Positions 35,051 through 44,155 are shown, counted from the first letter of the stretch. The stretch: 64,000 nt of DNA from JAKPQD01 sp029572965 (GCA_035374585.1 DAOSPF010000007.1:1-64000), one strand, 5' to 3'. Program-made: numbers and translations. The notes: generated by a model not told the origin, from the letters alone.

Positions 35051-35109
35051 AACGCTAAGACGCAACAACGCAAAACAAATAATACTTTGCGTCTTCGTGT
35101 CTTAGCGTT
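35051..35109. terminator. Long hairpin after galM
   Basis: A 24-base arm (35051-35074, AACGCTAAGACGCAACAACG...) pairs with 35086-35109 (...CTTAGCGTT) at 20 of 24 positions around an 11-base loop. It lies between two convergent genes and could terminate both; the CGC-AAG-ACGC style text also recalls dispersed repeats. Confidence 0.55.
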
Positions 35110-35129
35110 TAGTTTAAAATACAGCTTAT

Positions 35130-35576
35130 TTAATCCCACACATATTTCCAGCTTCCATCAGCTTGCCTTTTCCAAACAGTGTGAAATATACCTTTGCTTT
35201 CGGTTGTTTTTCCAAAGCTGTCTGCTGATTTCCAGGTGTATTTTCCATAAGTGTAGCCTAATGTCCCGTCATCAGAAACTTCTATAAAGTCTGGAGCCCA
35301 TGATACTTCAGCATTTTTAGCTGTATTTTCTTCGTAATATTGTTTTATAGCGGCTTTACCCTTAATCAAATTGTTTTCACCACGAATGATGACAGCGCTA
35401 TCATCTGCAAACTCTCCAAAAGCCTCTGCAACTCCAATACTTTTTGTCGCAGCCTCAAATGCTTTCTCGGTTTTAAAAATTTCTTCCTTTACAGCTTCTT
35501 TATTTATCTTGGTTTTACAAGATGAGATAAATGTAAGCATTGTAAATACAAATAATAGGCTAATTATACTTCTCAT
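35130..35576 (-). CDS. SnoaL-like (NTF2-fold) lipoprotein
   Basis: 148 residues starting MRSIISLLFVFTMLTFISSC, a lipoprotein signal with Cys at 20. The mature domain (FEAATKSIGVAEAFGEFADDSAVIIRGENNLIKGKAAIKQYY, read in parts) fits the DUF4440/SnoaL-like cone-shaped fold, seen in ketosteroid isomerases and secreted proteins of unknown role. The TYGKYTW and GIFHTVWKRQADGSWKYVWD ending is typical of the family. No neighbour suggests a function. Confidence 0.8.
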   Translation of the reverse strand: MRSIISLLFVFTMLTFISSCKTKINKEAVKEEIFKTEKAFEAATKSIGVAEAFGEFADDSAVIIRGENNLIKGKAAIKQYYEENTAKNAEVSWAPDFIEVSDDGTLGYTYGKYTWKSADSFGKTTESKGIFHTVWKRQADGSWKYVWD

Positions 35577-35745
35577 AGTTTTTAAATTTATTGTAACTTT
35601 TACATAACAGTTAAAACTGTCGGATTCTCTTACTAACAATGATTAAAGATAAGAATAATTAAAAAATCAAAAAAAAGAAAGATTTTAATGGAAGTATTCA
35701 GTTGTTTCTGTTATTTTGCAACGCTAAAATTTTTAAAAGCAAGAA

Positions 35746-36741
35746 ATGATGCAAAATCAGGAAATAGCTATTATTGGTGGTGGAAGCTGGGCAACTGCAT
35801 TAGCCAGCATCGTATCACACAATGTAAAGAAGTTCCATTGGTTCATCTACGAAAAAGAGATTATCGACCACATTAAAACGCATAAGCATAATCCTCAATA
35901 TATCAGCGCTATAGAGTTTGACCCTTCAAAGATTGTTTTTCACAATCATGTGAAAGAAGCCATTGATGCGGCCAATGTCATTATTTTTGTTGTGCCTTCG
36001 GCATTTATCAAGCCATTGATGGGAAAAGAAGATATTGACTTTTCGGGCAAATTCTTTGTAAATGCTGTAAAAGGCCTTATTCCGGACGATAATATTACTG
36101 TAACCCAGTATTTTCAAGAACAATTCAGCATCCCTTTTAGTAGGGTAGGTGTGGTTTCAGGACCTTGCCATGCAGAGGAAGTTGCTTTGGAACGTTTATC
36201 ATACTTGACAGTTGGTGCTGAGTTTGAAGAAGATGCTAAACAAGTAGCCGATTTGATAAGGGCTCCTTTCGTCAATACTATTATTTCAAACGATATATAT
36301 GGCATTGAATATGGCTCTGTACTGAAAAATATTTATGCACTTGGTGCTGGTATCAACCATGGCCTTGGATATGGCGACAATTTTCAGGCAGTGTATGTGT
36401 CAAACGCTATACGTGAGATGGAACGTTTCCTTGGAAAGGTATTTGAACGCGAACGCCATCTTTTCCATTCAGTTTACTTGGGCGACTTGCTGGTAACCGC
36501 ATATTCACAGTTTAGCCGTAACCGCACTTTCGGAAACATGATTGGCAAAGGCTATTCGGTTCAGGCTGCTATGATTGACCTCAATATGGAGGCTGAAGGG
36601 TATTACGCAACTAAAAGTATTTTTGAGGTAAATAAGAAGTTTAAGGTCAAAATGCCTATTGCTGAAGCGGTGTATAAAATATTATATGAAAAATGCAATG
36701 CTGCTGCTGAGGTCAAAGCGCTTGCCCAAAAGTTGAAATAG
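35746..36741 (+). CDS. gpsA: NAD(P)-dependent glycerol-3-phosphate dehydrogenase
   Basis: 331 residues: nucleotide-binding IAIIGGGSWATALAS, the substrate-binding VSGPCHAEEVALERLSYL (read in parts) with the catalytic Lys of ASVLKNIYALGAG-type text (here GSVLKNIYALGAGI), and the C-terminal GKGYSVQAAM. It makes sn-glycerol 3-phosphate for phospholipid synthesis; plsY at 53999 uses the product. It starts the gpsA-pgi pair (27-base gap). Confidence 0.95.
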   Translation: MMQNQEIAIIGGGSWATALASIVSHNVKKFHWFIYEKEIIDHIKTHKHNPQYISAIEFDPSKIVFHNHVKEAIDAANVIIFVVPSAFIKPLMGKEDIDFSGKFFVNAVKGLIPDDNITVTQYFQEQFSIPFSRVGVVSGPCHAEEVALERLSYLTVGAEFEEDAKQVADLIRAPFVNTIISNDIYGIEYGSVLKNIYALGAGINHGLGYGDNFQAVYVSNAIREMERFLGKVFERERHLFHSVYLGDLLVTAYSQFSRNRTFGNMIGKGYSVQAAMIDLNMEAEGYYATKSIFEVNKKFKVKMPIAEAVYKILYEKCNAAAEVKALAQKLK

Positions 36742-36768
36742 AAACATCAACCTATAAAATATCTTGAT

Positions 36769-38124
36769 ATGAGTACTTTAAATCTAAGCATTGATAAAAT
36801 TTTTGACTTTGTCAGTAAAGACAAAGTGTATGCATTTGCAGACGAATGTGTGAAACAAAATAAGGCTTTGCACGAGAAAACTGGCAAAGGCAATGATTTT
36901 TTAGGATGGGTGAACCTTCCGTCTTCTATAACTCCTGAAATTATTAAAGATATTGAAAAAACAGCTGCATCTTTTCGTAAAAATTGCGAAGTTGTTGTAG
37001 TAGTTGGTATTGGAGGTTCATATCTTGGCGCTAAATCTGTAATTGAAGCGCTCTCAGACAGTTTCTATCAGATTAACAGGCCCAAAGATACACCTCTTGT
37101 AGTTTTTGCAGGCCAAAACATTGGTGAGGATTATACTGCAGAACTGATAAAATTATTGGATAAAAAGAAATACGGCATCATTTGTATTTCAAAGTCGGGT
37201 ACTACAACCGAACCAGCTATTGCTTTCCGTATCCTTAAAGGACATTTGGAACAAAAAGTAGGTAAGCCCCACGCAAAAGAGCTTATTGTGGCTATTACCG
37301 ATGCAAAAAGAGGCGCTTTGCGTACCCTTGCCACTCAGGAAGGTTACAAAACCTATGTAATTCCTGACGATGTTGGTGGCCGTTTCTCTGTACTCACCCC
37401 TGTTGGTTTATTACCTATTGCTGTGGCCGGTTTTGATATTGCCAAACTTGTTGCAGGTGCCCAAAAAATGGAAGAACTAACTGCTCCTGATGTTGCTTTT
37501 GAAGATAATCCTGCTGCAATTTATGCTGCTGCACGCAATGCTTTGTACAAAGCAGGAAAGAAAATAGAAATCCTTGCAAATTATAATCACAAGCTTACTT
37601 TTGTTGCCGAATGGTGGAAACAACTTTATGGCGAAAGTGAAGGAAAAGAAAATAAAGGCATTTTCCCTGCCAGCGTAACTTTTACCTCTGATCTTCACTC
37701 AATGGGCCAATATATTCAAGAAGGCGAACGTCATATCTTCGAAACTGTTATCACTGTTAAGAATACAAACCACAATGTGGCTGTCCCTTTTGAAAAGGAT
37801 AACCTTGATGGGCTCAACTTCCTTGCATACAAACGCATTGATGAAGTAAACAAGATGGCCGAACTTGGAACTCTTGTAGCCCACATGGATGGAGGTGTTC
37901 CCAATATCATCATTGAAATATCCAGGCTTGATGAGTATAATCTCGGACTTTTGTTCTATTTCTTCGAAAAAGCTTGTGGTATCAGTGGTTACTTGTTAAA
38001 AGTTAACCCGTTTGACCAACCGGGCGTTGAAGCATACAAGAAGAATATGTTTGCATTGCTCGATAAACCTGGTTTTGAAACAGATTCTGAAATATTGAAA
38101 AAACGTTTAGGCATCAACAAATAA
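36769..38124 (+). CDS. pgi: Glucose-6-phosphate isomerase
   Basis: A 451-residue sugar isomerase with two SIS domains: VVVGIGGSYLGAKSVIEAL, ICISKSGTTTEPAIAFR, DVGGRFSVLTPVGLLP, the GESEGKENKGIFPAS loop and the C-terminal NPFDQPGVEAYK with the active-site Lys. It interconverts glucose 6-phosphate and fructose 6-phosphate in glycolysis and gluconeogenesis. The length matches the shorter bacterial type. A strong terminator follows. Confidence 0.97.
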   Translation: MSTLNLSIDKIFDFVSKDKVYAFADECVKQNKALHEKTGKGNDFLGWVNLPSSITPEIIKDIEKTAASFRKNCEVVVVVGIGGSYLGAKSVIEALSDSFYQINRPKDTPLVVFAGQNIGEDYTAELIKLLDKKKYGIICISKSGTTTEPAIAFRILKGHLEQKVGKPHAKELIVAITDAKRGALRTLATQEGYKTYVIPDDVGGRFSVLTPVGLLPIAVAGFDIAKLVAGAQKMEELTAPDVAFEDNPAAIYAAARNALYKAGKKIEILANYNHKLTFVAEWWKQLYGESEGKENKGIFPASVTFTSDLHSMGQYIQEGERHIFETVITVKNTNHNVAVPFEKDNLDGLNFLAYKRIDEVNKMAELGTLVAHMDGGVPNIIIEISRLDEYNLGLLFYFFEKACGISGYLLKVNPFDQPGVEAYKKNMFALLDKPGFETDSEILKKRLGINK

Positions 38125-38135
38125 TATCAATAATT

Positions 38136-38168
38136 GCAGAGCTTGTTTATGCAGGCTCTGCTTTTTTT
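38136..38168 (+). terminator. Rho-independent terminator after pgi
   Basis: GCAGAGC (38136-38142) pairs with GCTCTGC (38155-38161) around a 12-base loop and is followed by TTTTTTT. It ends the gpsA-pgi transcript before the LolD-like gene. Confidence 0.85.
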
Positions 38169-38196
38169 CTTGGTTCTTGACTCTTGGTTCTCTAAT

Positions 38197-38853
38197 ATGC
38201 TCGAAGTAAAAAACATACATAAATCCTTTGGAAAGCTCGAAGTGTTGAAAGGTATAGATCTTTCGATAAAAAAAGGCGAGATTGTGTCTATTACCGGGCC
38301 TAGCGGAGCAGGAAAAACCACGTTATTGCAGATTATGGGCACGCTTTTAAAACCCACCTCCGGTAAGGTATTTATTGGTGGTAAAGACGTGTTTGCTATG
38401 AAAGATGACCAGCTTGCCGGCTTCAGAAATAGCGAGATAGGTTTTGTCTTTCAGTTCCATCACCTGCTTCCAGAATTTAGTGCGGTGGAAAATGTTATTA
38501 TTCCTGCATTAATCGCTCGCAAGAAAAAGAAAGATGCCATAGAAAAAGCTAAATCATTACTCGAAGAATTAAACCTCGGTCATCGGTTGAACCATAAGCC
38601 GGGCGAACTTTCAGGAGGTGAACAGCAAAGGGTTTCTGTTGCACGTGCCCTTATGAACGACCCGCTGCTTGTGTTGGCAGATGAACCATCCGGAAACTTG
38701 GATTCTGTGCATAAAACAGAATTACATCAGTTGTTTTTCGACTTGCGCGACCGCTACAATCAAACTTTCGTGATTGTTACCCACGACAACGAGTTGGCTG
38801 CCAAAGCCGACCGCCAGATAAAACTAGCCGACGGCCTTGTTATTGCCCAATAA
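38197..38853 (+). CDS. ABC transporter ATP-binding protein (LolD-like)
   Basis: A 218-residue ATPase with Walker A GPSGAGKTTLL, Q-loop FQFHHLLPEFSAVENV, signature LSGGEQQRVSVARAL, Walker B LLVLADEP and the H-loop His in VIVTHD. It is of the MacB/LolD family that works with FtsX-type permeases such as lipoprotein release or efflux systems. Earlier start codons lie inside the terminator hairpin after pgi, so ATG 38197 is chosen. The next gene overlaps its 3' end by 17 bases. Confidence 0.92.
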   Translation: MLEVKNIHKSFGKLEVLKGIDLSIKKGEIVSITGPSGAGKTTLLQIMGTLLKPTSGKVFIGGKDVFAMKDDQLAGFRNSEIGFVFQFHHLLPEFSAVENVIIPALIARKKKKDAIEKAKSLLEELNLGHRLNHKPGELSGGEQQRVSVARALMNDPLLVLADEPSGNLDSVHKTELHQLFFDLRDRYNQTFVIVTHDNELAAKADRQIKLADGLVIAQ

Positions 38854-39634
38854 TCTGATAAAAGATTTACAAGAGATAAAGCAGTCGCTTGATTGGCTTG
38901 TCATTCATTTCAATACTCCTGCATTTATTGAAAAAGACCCTATATCTGTTCCTCACAGGTTCAGTAAAAAGGAAGATATCGAGATTGCTGCATTTCTGGC
39001 AGCCACTATTGCCTGGGGGCAGCGTACAACGATATTGAACAATGCCAACAAACTCATGGGGTTGATGGACAATGCTCCGTATGATTTTGTTACCGGCCAT
39101 ACTCAAAAGGATTTGCAGCGTCTTAATGGTTTTGTACACCGCACGTTTAATGAGGTGGACTGTATATTTTTTATAAAATCCTTACAAAATATCTATTCCA
39201 GGCATAATGGGCTTGAAGGGGTTTTTAATACCGGGTTTCATCATGATAATACTGTTTTTTCGGCTTTAGTGTATTTTCGAAAACTATTTTTTGAAACCGA
39301 ACATCAATACCGAAGTGAAAAGCATATTTCTGACGTAACAAAAGGCGCTGCAGCAAAGCGCATCAACATGTTTTTGCGTTGGATGGTACGTCAGGACAAG
39401 TGTGGCGTTGATTTTGGTATCTGGCGAAATATCCCGGCCTCTGCATTAATGCTGCCTTTAGATGTGCATACAGCTAATAGTGCCAGGCAGTTGGGGCTTT
39501 TGGTGCGTACCCAAAATGACTGGAAAGCCGTTGAGGAAATTATGTCCGTTTTGCGTAAATTTGACCCGCATGACCCTGTAAAATACGATTTTGCATTATT
39601 TGGGGCCAGTATTGAAAAGATTTTTTTAAAGTAA
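38837..39634 (+). CDS. TIGR02757/DUF2400 family protein
   Basis: A 265-residue protein of the TIGR02757 (DUF2400) family: DPISVPHRFSKKEDIEIAAFLAATIAWGQRTTI (read in parts), MDNAPYDFVTGHT, NMFLRWMVRQDKCGVDFGIW and LPLDVHTANSARQLGLL. Proteins of this family have an alpha-helical fold related to HhH DNA glycosylases, with unknown activity. It starts at TTG 38837, overlapping the ATPase gene, and is followed by a tRNA methyltransferase-like gene 15 bases later. Confidence 0.88.
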   Translation: MLLPNNLIKDLQEIKQSLDWLVIHFNTPAFIEKDPISVPHRFSKKEDIEIAAFLAATIAWGQRTTILNNANKLMGLMDNAPYDFVTGHTQKDLQRLNGFVHRTFNEVDCIFFIKSLQNIYSRHNGLEGVFNTGFHHDNTVFSALVYFRKLFFETEHQYRSEKHISDVTKGAAAKRINMFLRWMVRQDKCGVDFGIWRNIPASALMLPLDVHTANSARQLGLLVRTQNDWKAVEEIMSVLRKFDPHDPVKYDFALFGASIEKIFLK

Positions 39635-39648
39635 TACAATTATAAACG

Positions 39649-40359
39649 TTGGCAAATTCTTATTTTCAGTTTAAAAAATTTACCATCAACCAGGAAAAAT
39701 GCGGTATGCCTGTTAATACCGATAGTGTATTGCTCGGGGCATGGGCTAATGTTGATAATTGTAATAAAATATTGGACATTGGCACTGGAACTGGCATTTT
39801 ATCTTTAATGATGGCGCAACGTTGCAATGCAACCATTGATGCAGTTGAGATTGATGAAGCATCTTATTTGCAAGCCCTTACCAATTTTGAACAGAGCGAT
39901 TGGGGTGACCGTATAAATGCTTATTTCTGTTCAATTCAGGAGTTTGCTGCTTCTACTTCCAGTAAATACGAGCTGTTGATATGCAACCCGCCGTATTTTG
40001 CCAATGCAGTAAAGAGCACCAATCATCAAAAAAAGACGGCAAGGCATACCGATACGCTTAGCTTTGAAAACCTTATCAGCGCTACAATGCATTTGCTTGA
40101 AGATAAGGGGCGGCTATCATTGATATTGCCTTATTCCGAAGGCTGCATCTTTATTGCTTTAGCTGCAAAAGAAGGATTGTTCTGTGTACGTAAAACCAAT
40201 GTAAAATCAGTGACTCATGCACCTATAACACGTTTATTGCTCGAATTTGCTACACTTCCTCAACAAGTAGCAGAAGATTATCTTGTTATTGCTGATGAAC
40301 AGAACAATTATTCAGATAAGTTCAGGCATTTGACAGTTGATTTTTATAAGTTTTTTTAA
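39649..40359 (+). CDS. trmN6: TrmN6/YfiC-type tRNA adenine methyltransferase
   Basis: A 236-residue methyltransferase with FKKFTINQEKCGMPVNTDSVLLGAWA (read in parts), motif I ILDIGTGTGILSLMMAQR and the N6-adenine motif ICNPPYF. This organisation marks tRNA1(Val) (adenine37-N6)-methyltransferase, although relatives of other specificity share it. The likely start is TTG 39649, giving the normal N-terminus. It closes the LolD-like, TIGR02757, trmN6 run. Confidence 0.87.
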   Translation: MANSYFQFKKFTINQEKCGMPVNTDSVLLGAWANVDNCNKILDIGTGTGILSLMMAQRCNATIDAVEIDEASYLQALTNFEQSDWGDRINAYFCSIQEFAASTSSKYELLICNPPYFANAVKSTNHQKKTARHTDTLSFENLISATMHLLEDKGRLSLILPYSEGCIFIALAAKEGLFCVRKTNVKSVTHAPITRLLLEFATLPQQVAEDYLVIADEQNNYSDKFRHLTVDFYKFF

Positions 40360-40475
40360 AATACGGTTATTTCTGTTAAGAGGCTGTTAAAGAATATCAT
40401 TCAGCTGCTGTAATAGTGTAAATTTGCCCGTAAATTAATAAATTGCAAAGACGTTAGAAGTTTTATTTATTTTTC

Positions 40476-41732
40476 ATGAAAAACCGCGCAATTACTATTA
40501 TCGTCGTTTTGTCTTCAATAGCAATGTTGGGGCTTATTGCAGCGCAGGCTTATTGGGTAAATAAAGCTTATGACCTGTCGCAAAAGCACTTTGAACATAG
40601 GGTTTATTCAGGATTATATGGCGCTATGCTCGAAATATCATGGAACAAGAAACCTATGCCAAAAGATTCGGCCAATATGACCGAAGCTCAGATTTTACTT
40701 GCCAGAGTACGTCCAGGATCTGTTGATACTTCTCTATATCGCCATTTTGGTTATAACCAGGTGGATAATAAATACGAATTTGCTATAGTGCTAAACAGTA
40801 ACGATTCTATTGTTTACCAATCGCCGGGTTATGTAAGAGATGTAAAAAAAGAAAAGGTTTTTAAAAAGTGTTTGTGGTACATGCCTTCTATGAAAAACTT
40901 TAGTATCAGGGTCATATTTCCTCAGATACAAAAAACCTTGGTGGGCGATATTTGGTTTTGGCTTTTTTTGTCTGGTTTTTTTCTGATGGTGGTAATTCTT
41001 TGTTTTGCCGCAATACTTATATTGGCTTATAAGAACAAAAAGCTTTCAGAAATGAAGACAGACTTTATCAACAATATTACTCATGAGTTTAAAACACCAA
41101 TCAGTACAATATCTCTGGCTTCTGAGATTTTGGTAAACGTAAACCAGGCTTCTCACCTGGATAAAGTAAAAAGGTATGCCAGTATTATTCAGGAAGAAAA
41201 CAGAAGAATGCAAATGCAGGTGGAACAAGTTCTTCGTATGTCCAAACTGGATAAAAAGGAGTATGAGCTGAACAAAGAAAATATAGACCTTAATGAACTC
41301 GTTACAAATGCTGTTCAAAACCTGTGTCTTGATTTGGACAACCCTGCAATAAAAATACACTTTTCATTGTCTGACAAAAAAATTGAAATGCTGGCCGACC
41401 CTGTACATTTGACCAATATTATTAAAAACCTTGTTGATAATGCCTGTAAATATTCAAAAGGAAACCCGCAGATTACAGTTTGCACAAGCTTGAACAATAC
41501 GTATGCTACCATTTCTGTAGCCGACAAAGGAATAGGCATTGAACATGACAAGCAAAAGTATATTTTCGAAAAATTTTATCGCATACCAACTGGCGATGTT
41601 CATGACGTTAAAGGTTCTGGTATTGGGCTTTATTACGTTAAGGTTATGACTGAAGCACATGGGGGAAAAGTAATTGTTAAAAGTGAACCGGGCAAAGGTT
41701 CCCAATTTGATATAGTTTTACCTCTTAAATAA
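40476..41732 (+). CDS. Sensor histidine kinase
   Basis: A 418-residue membrane kinase: transmembrane helices at about 7-27 and 154-182 flank a periplasmic sensor domain; then HisKA with NNITHEFKTPIST (phospho-His near 203) and HATPase_c with DNACKYSKGNP, DKGIGIEHDK, GSGIGLYYVK. It phosphorylates the response regulator encoded 17 bases downstream. The layout resembles the RprX kinase of Bacteroides. The signal is unknown. Confidence 0.93.
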   Translation: MKNRAITIIVVLSSIAMLGLIAAQAYWVNKAYDLSQKHFEHRVYSGLYGAMLEISWNKKPMPKDSANMTEAQILLARVRPGSVDTSLYRHFGYNQVDNKYEFAIVLNSNDSIVYQSPGYVRDVKKEKVFKKCLWYMPSMKNFSIRVIFPQIQKTLVGDIWFWLFLSGFFLMVVILCFAAILILAYKNKKLSEMKTDFINNITHEFKTPISTISLASEILVNVNQASHLDKVKRYASIIQEENRRMQMQVEQVLRMSKLDKKEYELNKENIDLNELVTNAVQNLCLDLDNPAIKIHFSLSDKKIEMLADPVHLTNIIKNLVDNACKYSKGNPQITVCTSLNNTYATISVADKGIGIEHDKQKYIFEKFYRIPTGDVHDVKGSGIGLYYVKVMTEAHGGKVIVKSEPGKGSQFDIVLPLK

Positions 41733-41749
41733 TTGACAACCCATATAAA

Positions 41750-42451
41750 ATGAAAAACAAAGGAAACATATTACTTGTAGAAGATGATAAAAATCTTGGG
41801 TTTATCATCAAAGATTTTTTACACGAATCTGGTTACCATGTAGATCTGGCCGAAAATGGGCAGAGTGCTTTGGCCATCTTCGGGACTAAAAGCTTTGATT
41901 TGGTTCTTTTGGATGTTATGTTACCTATAATTGATGGATTCTCTGTTGCAGAAACAATAAAAGCTAAGAATGCTATTGTCCCTATTATTTTCTTAACTGC
42001 ACGCTCATTGGATGATGATAAAATACGCGGTTTGAAAATTGGCGCTGACGATTATATCACTAAACCTTTTAGTACAGAAGAACTATTACTCCGTGTTGAA
42101 GCTGTATTGCGCCGCACAAAAGGCCATGTTGCCAATGTTGTTGTTTCGCAAGAAATATTTCAAATCGGTTCTTATACTTTCGACTCATCTAACCAAACTA
42201 TTACCCTTGGAGATGATGTAAAAATGCTTACCCGCAAAGAAGCAGATTTGCTAAGGCTTCTTTGTATAAACAAAAACCAGCTTGTACGCCGCGATTTTGC
42301 CCTTAAACTCATTTGGGGCGAAGATGATTATTTCATGGGCAGGAGCATGGATGTTTATATCACTAAGCTACGTAAAATATTGAAAGACGACCCGTCCATC
42401 CAAATTCAGAACGTTCATAGGACTGGTTTTAAGCTTGAAGTAAAAGACTAA
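41750..42451 (+). CDS. OmpR-family response regulator
   Basis: A 233-residue protein with receiver domain (ILLVEDDKNLGFII, phospho-acceptor Asp in LVLLDVMLP near residue 55, KPFSTEELLLRV) and a C-terminal winged-helix DNA-binding domain (LTRKEADLLRLLC, GRSMDVYITKLRKIL, NVHRTGFKLEV). Partner of the preceding kinase; RprY-like. Target promoters cannot be inferred from this window. Confidence 0.95.
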   Translation: MKNKGNILLVEDDKNLGFIIKDFLHESGYHVDLAENGQSALAIFGTKSFDLVLLDVMLPIIDGFSVAETIKAKNAIVPIIFLTARSLDDDKIRGLKIGADDYITKPFSTEELLLRVEAVLRRTKGHVANVVVSQEIFQIGSYTFDSSNQTITLGDDVKMLTRKEADLLRLLCINKNQLVRRDFALKLIWGEDDYFMGRSMDVYITKLRKILKDDPSIQIQNVHRTGFKLEVKD

Positions 42452-42454
42452 TGC

Positions 42455-42712
42455 TTAGAAAGGGTAACCATGATTGGCCTTATCTTTATTTTCTTCAATA
42501 ATAGCTGAATTTTCTTTTATCTCATTGGTGGTATCCTGCACTTCCTTTTTTAAATGGGATGTTTCGCGTGCTATCTCTTCTTTTATTTCATCGCTGGCTT
42601 TCTTTATTTCGTTAATACCCTTGCCTAAGCTGCGTGCAAAGCCCGGAATCTTGTCTGCACCAAATAATACAAGTATGGCAAGTAAAATCAAAAGAATCTC
42701 AGAACCGCCCAT
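42455..42712 (-). CDS. tatA: Second TatA-like protein
   Basis: 85 residues starting MGGSEILLILLAILVLFGADKIPGFARSLGKG: one membrane helix, the FGADKIP hinge and an amphipathic, Lys/Glu-rich helix. This matches TatA, here with a longer acidic tail than the copy at 14004-14195. A -7 like TAAATTTG (42735 down to 42728, minus strand) lies 16 bases upstream. No tatB or tatC is nearby. It converges on the response regulator. Confidence 0.88.
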   Translation of the reverse strand: MGGSEILLILLAILVLFGADKIPGFARSLGKGINEIKKASDEIKEEIARETSHLKKEVQDTTNEIKENSAIIEENKDKANHGYPF

Positions 42713-42727
42713 TTTCTTATTTTTGTA

Positions 42728-42735
42728 CAAATTTA
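42728..42735 (-). promoter_or_regulatory. Putative -7 element of the second tatA
   Basis: On the minus strand TAAATTTG fits TAnnTTTG, 15 bases before the ATG. No -33 element was found at the usual distance. Confidence 0.35.
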
Positions 42736-42794
42736 CTTATTTTCAGTCAATCTAAATATTAAAGAAAAATATTGGAATCTTTGTTTATTATTCA

Positions 42795-43265
42795 TTATTC
42801 ATGATGGTACGGCTCATTATTGATAATGGTAAAAGCCCTGTATAGCTGTTCCAAAAAAATAGTCCTTACAATCTGATGCGAAAATGTCATCTTTGAAAGC
42901 GATATCTTATATTGTGCCCTGTTTATAACGGATTCGTCAAAGCCATAAGCACCACCAATAATAAAAACAAGCCTTTTACAACCTGAGTTCATTTGTCCCT
43001 GAATAAAACTGGCAAATTCAGGTGAAGTGTATTGGTTGCCCCGCTCATCGAGCAAGACGACTTTGTCTGTTGGTTCAATTTGCTGCAACAGCAAGCTGGC
43101 TTCCTGGCGTTTTATTACCTGGGTATCTGCTACATTACCTTTTTTCTGGGTAACTTCCTTGACCTGAAAGTTCAGGTATCGCGATATTCGTTCTGTGTAT
43201 AATTGAATACCTTGCGAAACAAAGGTGAAATCTGTCTTTCCGGTAACCAGCAGTAAAACTTTCAT
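42795..43265 (-). CDS. rlmH: 23S rRNA pseudouridine1915 N3-methyltransferase
   Basis: A 156-residue SPOUT methyltransferase: DERGNQYTSPEFASFI, FIIGGAYGFDESV with the knotted SAM site, and the C-terminal LYRAFTIINNEPYHHE. It methylates the pseudouridine at 1915 of 23S rRNA. ATG at 43265 gives the canonical MKVLLLVTGKTD start; further upstream codons give non-conserved sequence. TACCTTTG on the minus strand (43320-43313) may be its -7 element. Confidence 0.94.
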   Translation of the reverse strand: MKVLLLVTGKTDFTFVSQGIQLYTERISRYLNFQVKEVTQKKGNVADTQVIKRQEASLLLQQIEPTDKVVLLDERGNQYTSPEFASFIQGQMNSGCKRLVFIIGGAYGFDESVINRAQYKISLSKMTFSHQIVRTIFLEQLYRAFTIINNEPYHHE

Positions 43266-43404
43266 GAAATGTTGTTTTGCATTTTGAAATATCATTATTT
43301 TGCGGCGAAATGCAAAGGTACTGAAGATTTTCAATTGAAATCGGGGTTAATTTCTACTAATATTTAACATAGTTTTGTGCTTAGTTTTTTTTAATATTTT
43401 TCAC

Positions 43405-43412
43405 TACTTTTG
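43405..43412 (+). promoter_or_regulatory. Putative -7 element before the retropepsin pair
   Basis: TACTTTTG matches TAnnTTTG, 45 bases before the ATG at 43458. TTTTG upstream is at more than normal spacing. Confidence 0.3.
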
Positions 43413-43457
43413 CCTTCATTTTTTTACTATCTTTAAAAGCAAATAAAAATAAGTGCC

Positions 43458-43688
43458 ATGTTTGAAAAAGAACTTGAAATATTTAAGAAAATAAAAGCCG
43501 ATTTACTTTCTCAATATTCGGGTGGATTTGTGGTTATTAAAGGTGACGAAGTATTAGGCGTATGGCAATCAAGATTAGATGCTCTTAAATCAGGGATTGA
43601 TAAATATGGTGACGTTCCATTTTTAGTCAAAAATATTAATGAGAGCGACATAGTTATCAATTTTTCAAGAAATTTAATATTTGCATAA
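43458..43688 (+). CDS. DUF5678-like small protein
   Basis: 76 residues: an N-terminal helix (FEKELEIFKKIKADLL), GGFVVIKGDEVLGVW and an alpha/beta C-terminal part with GDVPFLVKNI. It resembles the DUF5678 domain, widespread in bacteria and often found next to a retropepsin-like gene. Its function is not known. The downstream protease-like gene begins 2 bases after its stop, so the pair is one translational unit. Confidence 0.7.
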   Translation: MFEKELEIFKKIKADLLSQYSGGFVVIKGDEVLGVWQSRLDALKSGIDKYGDVPFLVKNINESDIVINFSRNLIFA

Positions 43689-43690
43689 GT

Positions 43691-44119
43691 ATGCCTGTGT
43701 TCCCTAATAGGGTGCCTAATTTACAACAAATTGGCCCAATAGTTGAAGTTGTAATATTTCCTTCACAACCTATCTATATAAAAATGCGAAATGAAGGCCA
43801 AAATCCACCTTCAAAAAAAGTTATTGCTCTTATTGATACAGGAGCAAGTGGTTCTTGTATCAATGACCCAATAGCAAAAGAATTAGGTTTAATTGCTCGT
43901 GATGTAGTTCCTGTCCAAACACCTTCTGGCACATCTCAACAACCAATCTACGATTTAGGATTTTCTCTTCCAAGTTTAACTGCAAATATCATCCCTATAC
44001 AAGCATTAGGCTCTGATTTAGAAAAACAACCATATGATGCATTAATTGGTAGAGATATTTTATCTTTTTGCACTCTTATTTATAATGGTTGGGATAATTC
44101 ATATCAGTTGCACATCTAA
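43691..44119 (+). CDS. Retropepsin-like aspartic protease
   Basis: 142 residues with the catalytic triad IALIDTGASGSCIN (Asp-Thr-Gly) and a second hydrophobic motif PYDALIGRDILS, giving a single-lobe fold that would dimerise like retroviral protease. No signal peptide, so cytoplasmic. Substrate unknown; it is paired with the DUF5678-like gene just upstream. Confidence 0.8.
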   Translation: MPVFPNRVPNLQQIGPIVEVVIFPSQPIYIKMRNEGQNPPSKKVIALIDTGASGSCINDPIAKELGLIARDVVPVQTPSGTSQQPIYDLGFSLPSLTANIIPIQALGSDLEKQPYDALIGRDILSFCTLIYNGWDNSYQLHI

Positions 44120-44155
44120 ACAAATGCACAGAGCTGTTTTGACATTACATACATT

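Noticed and set aside
35048..35287. A small open frame after galM
   Set aside because: Most of it is the long hairpin and the antisense of the SnoaL-like gene.
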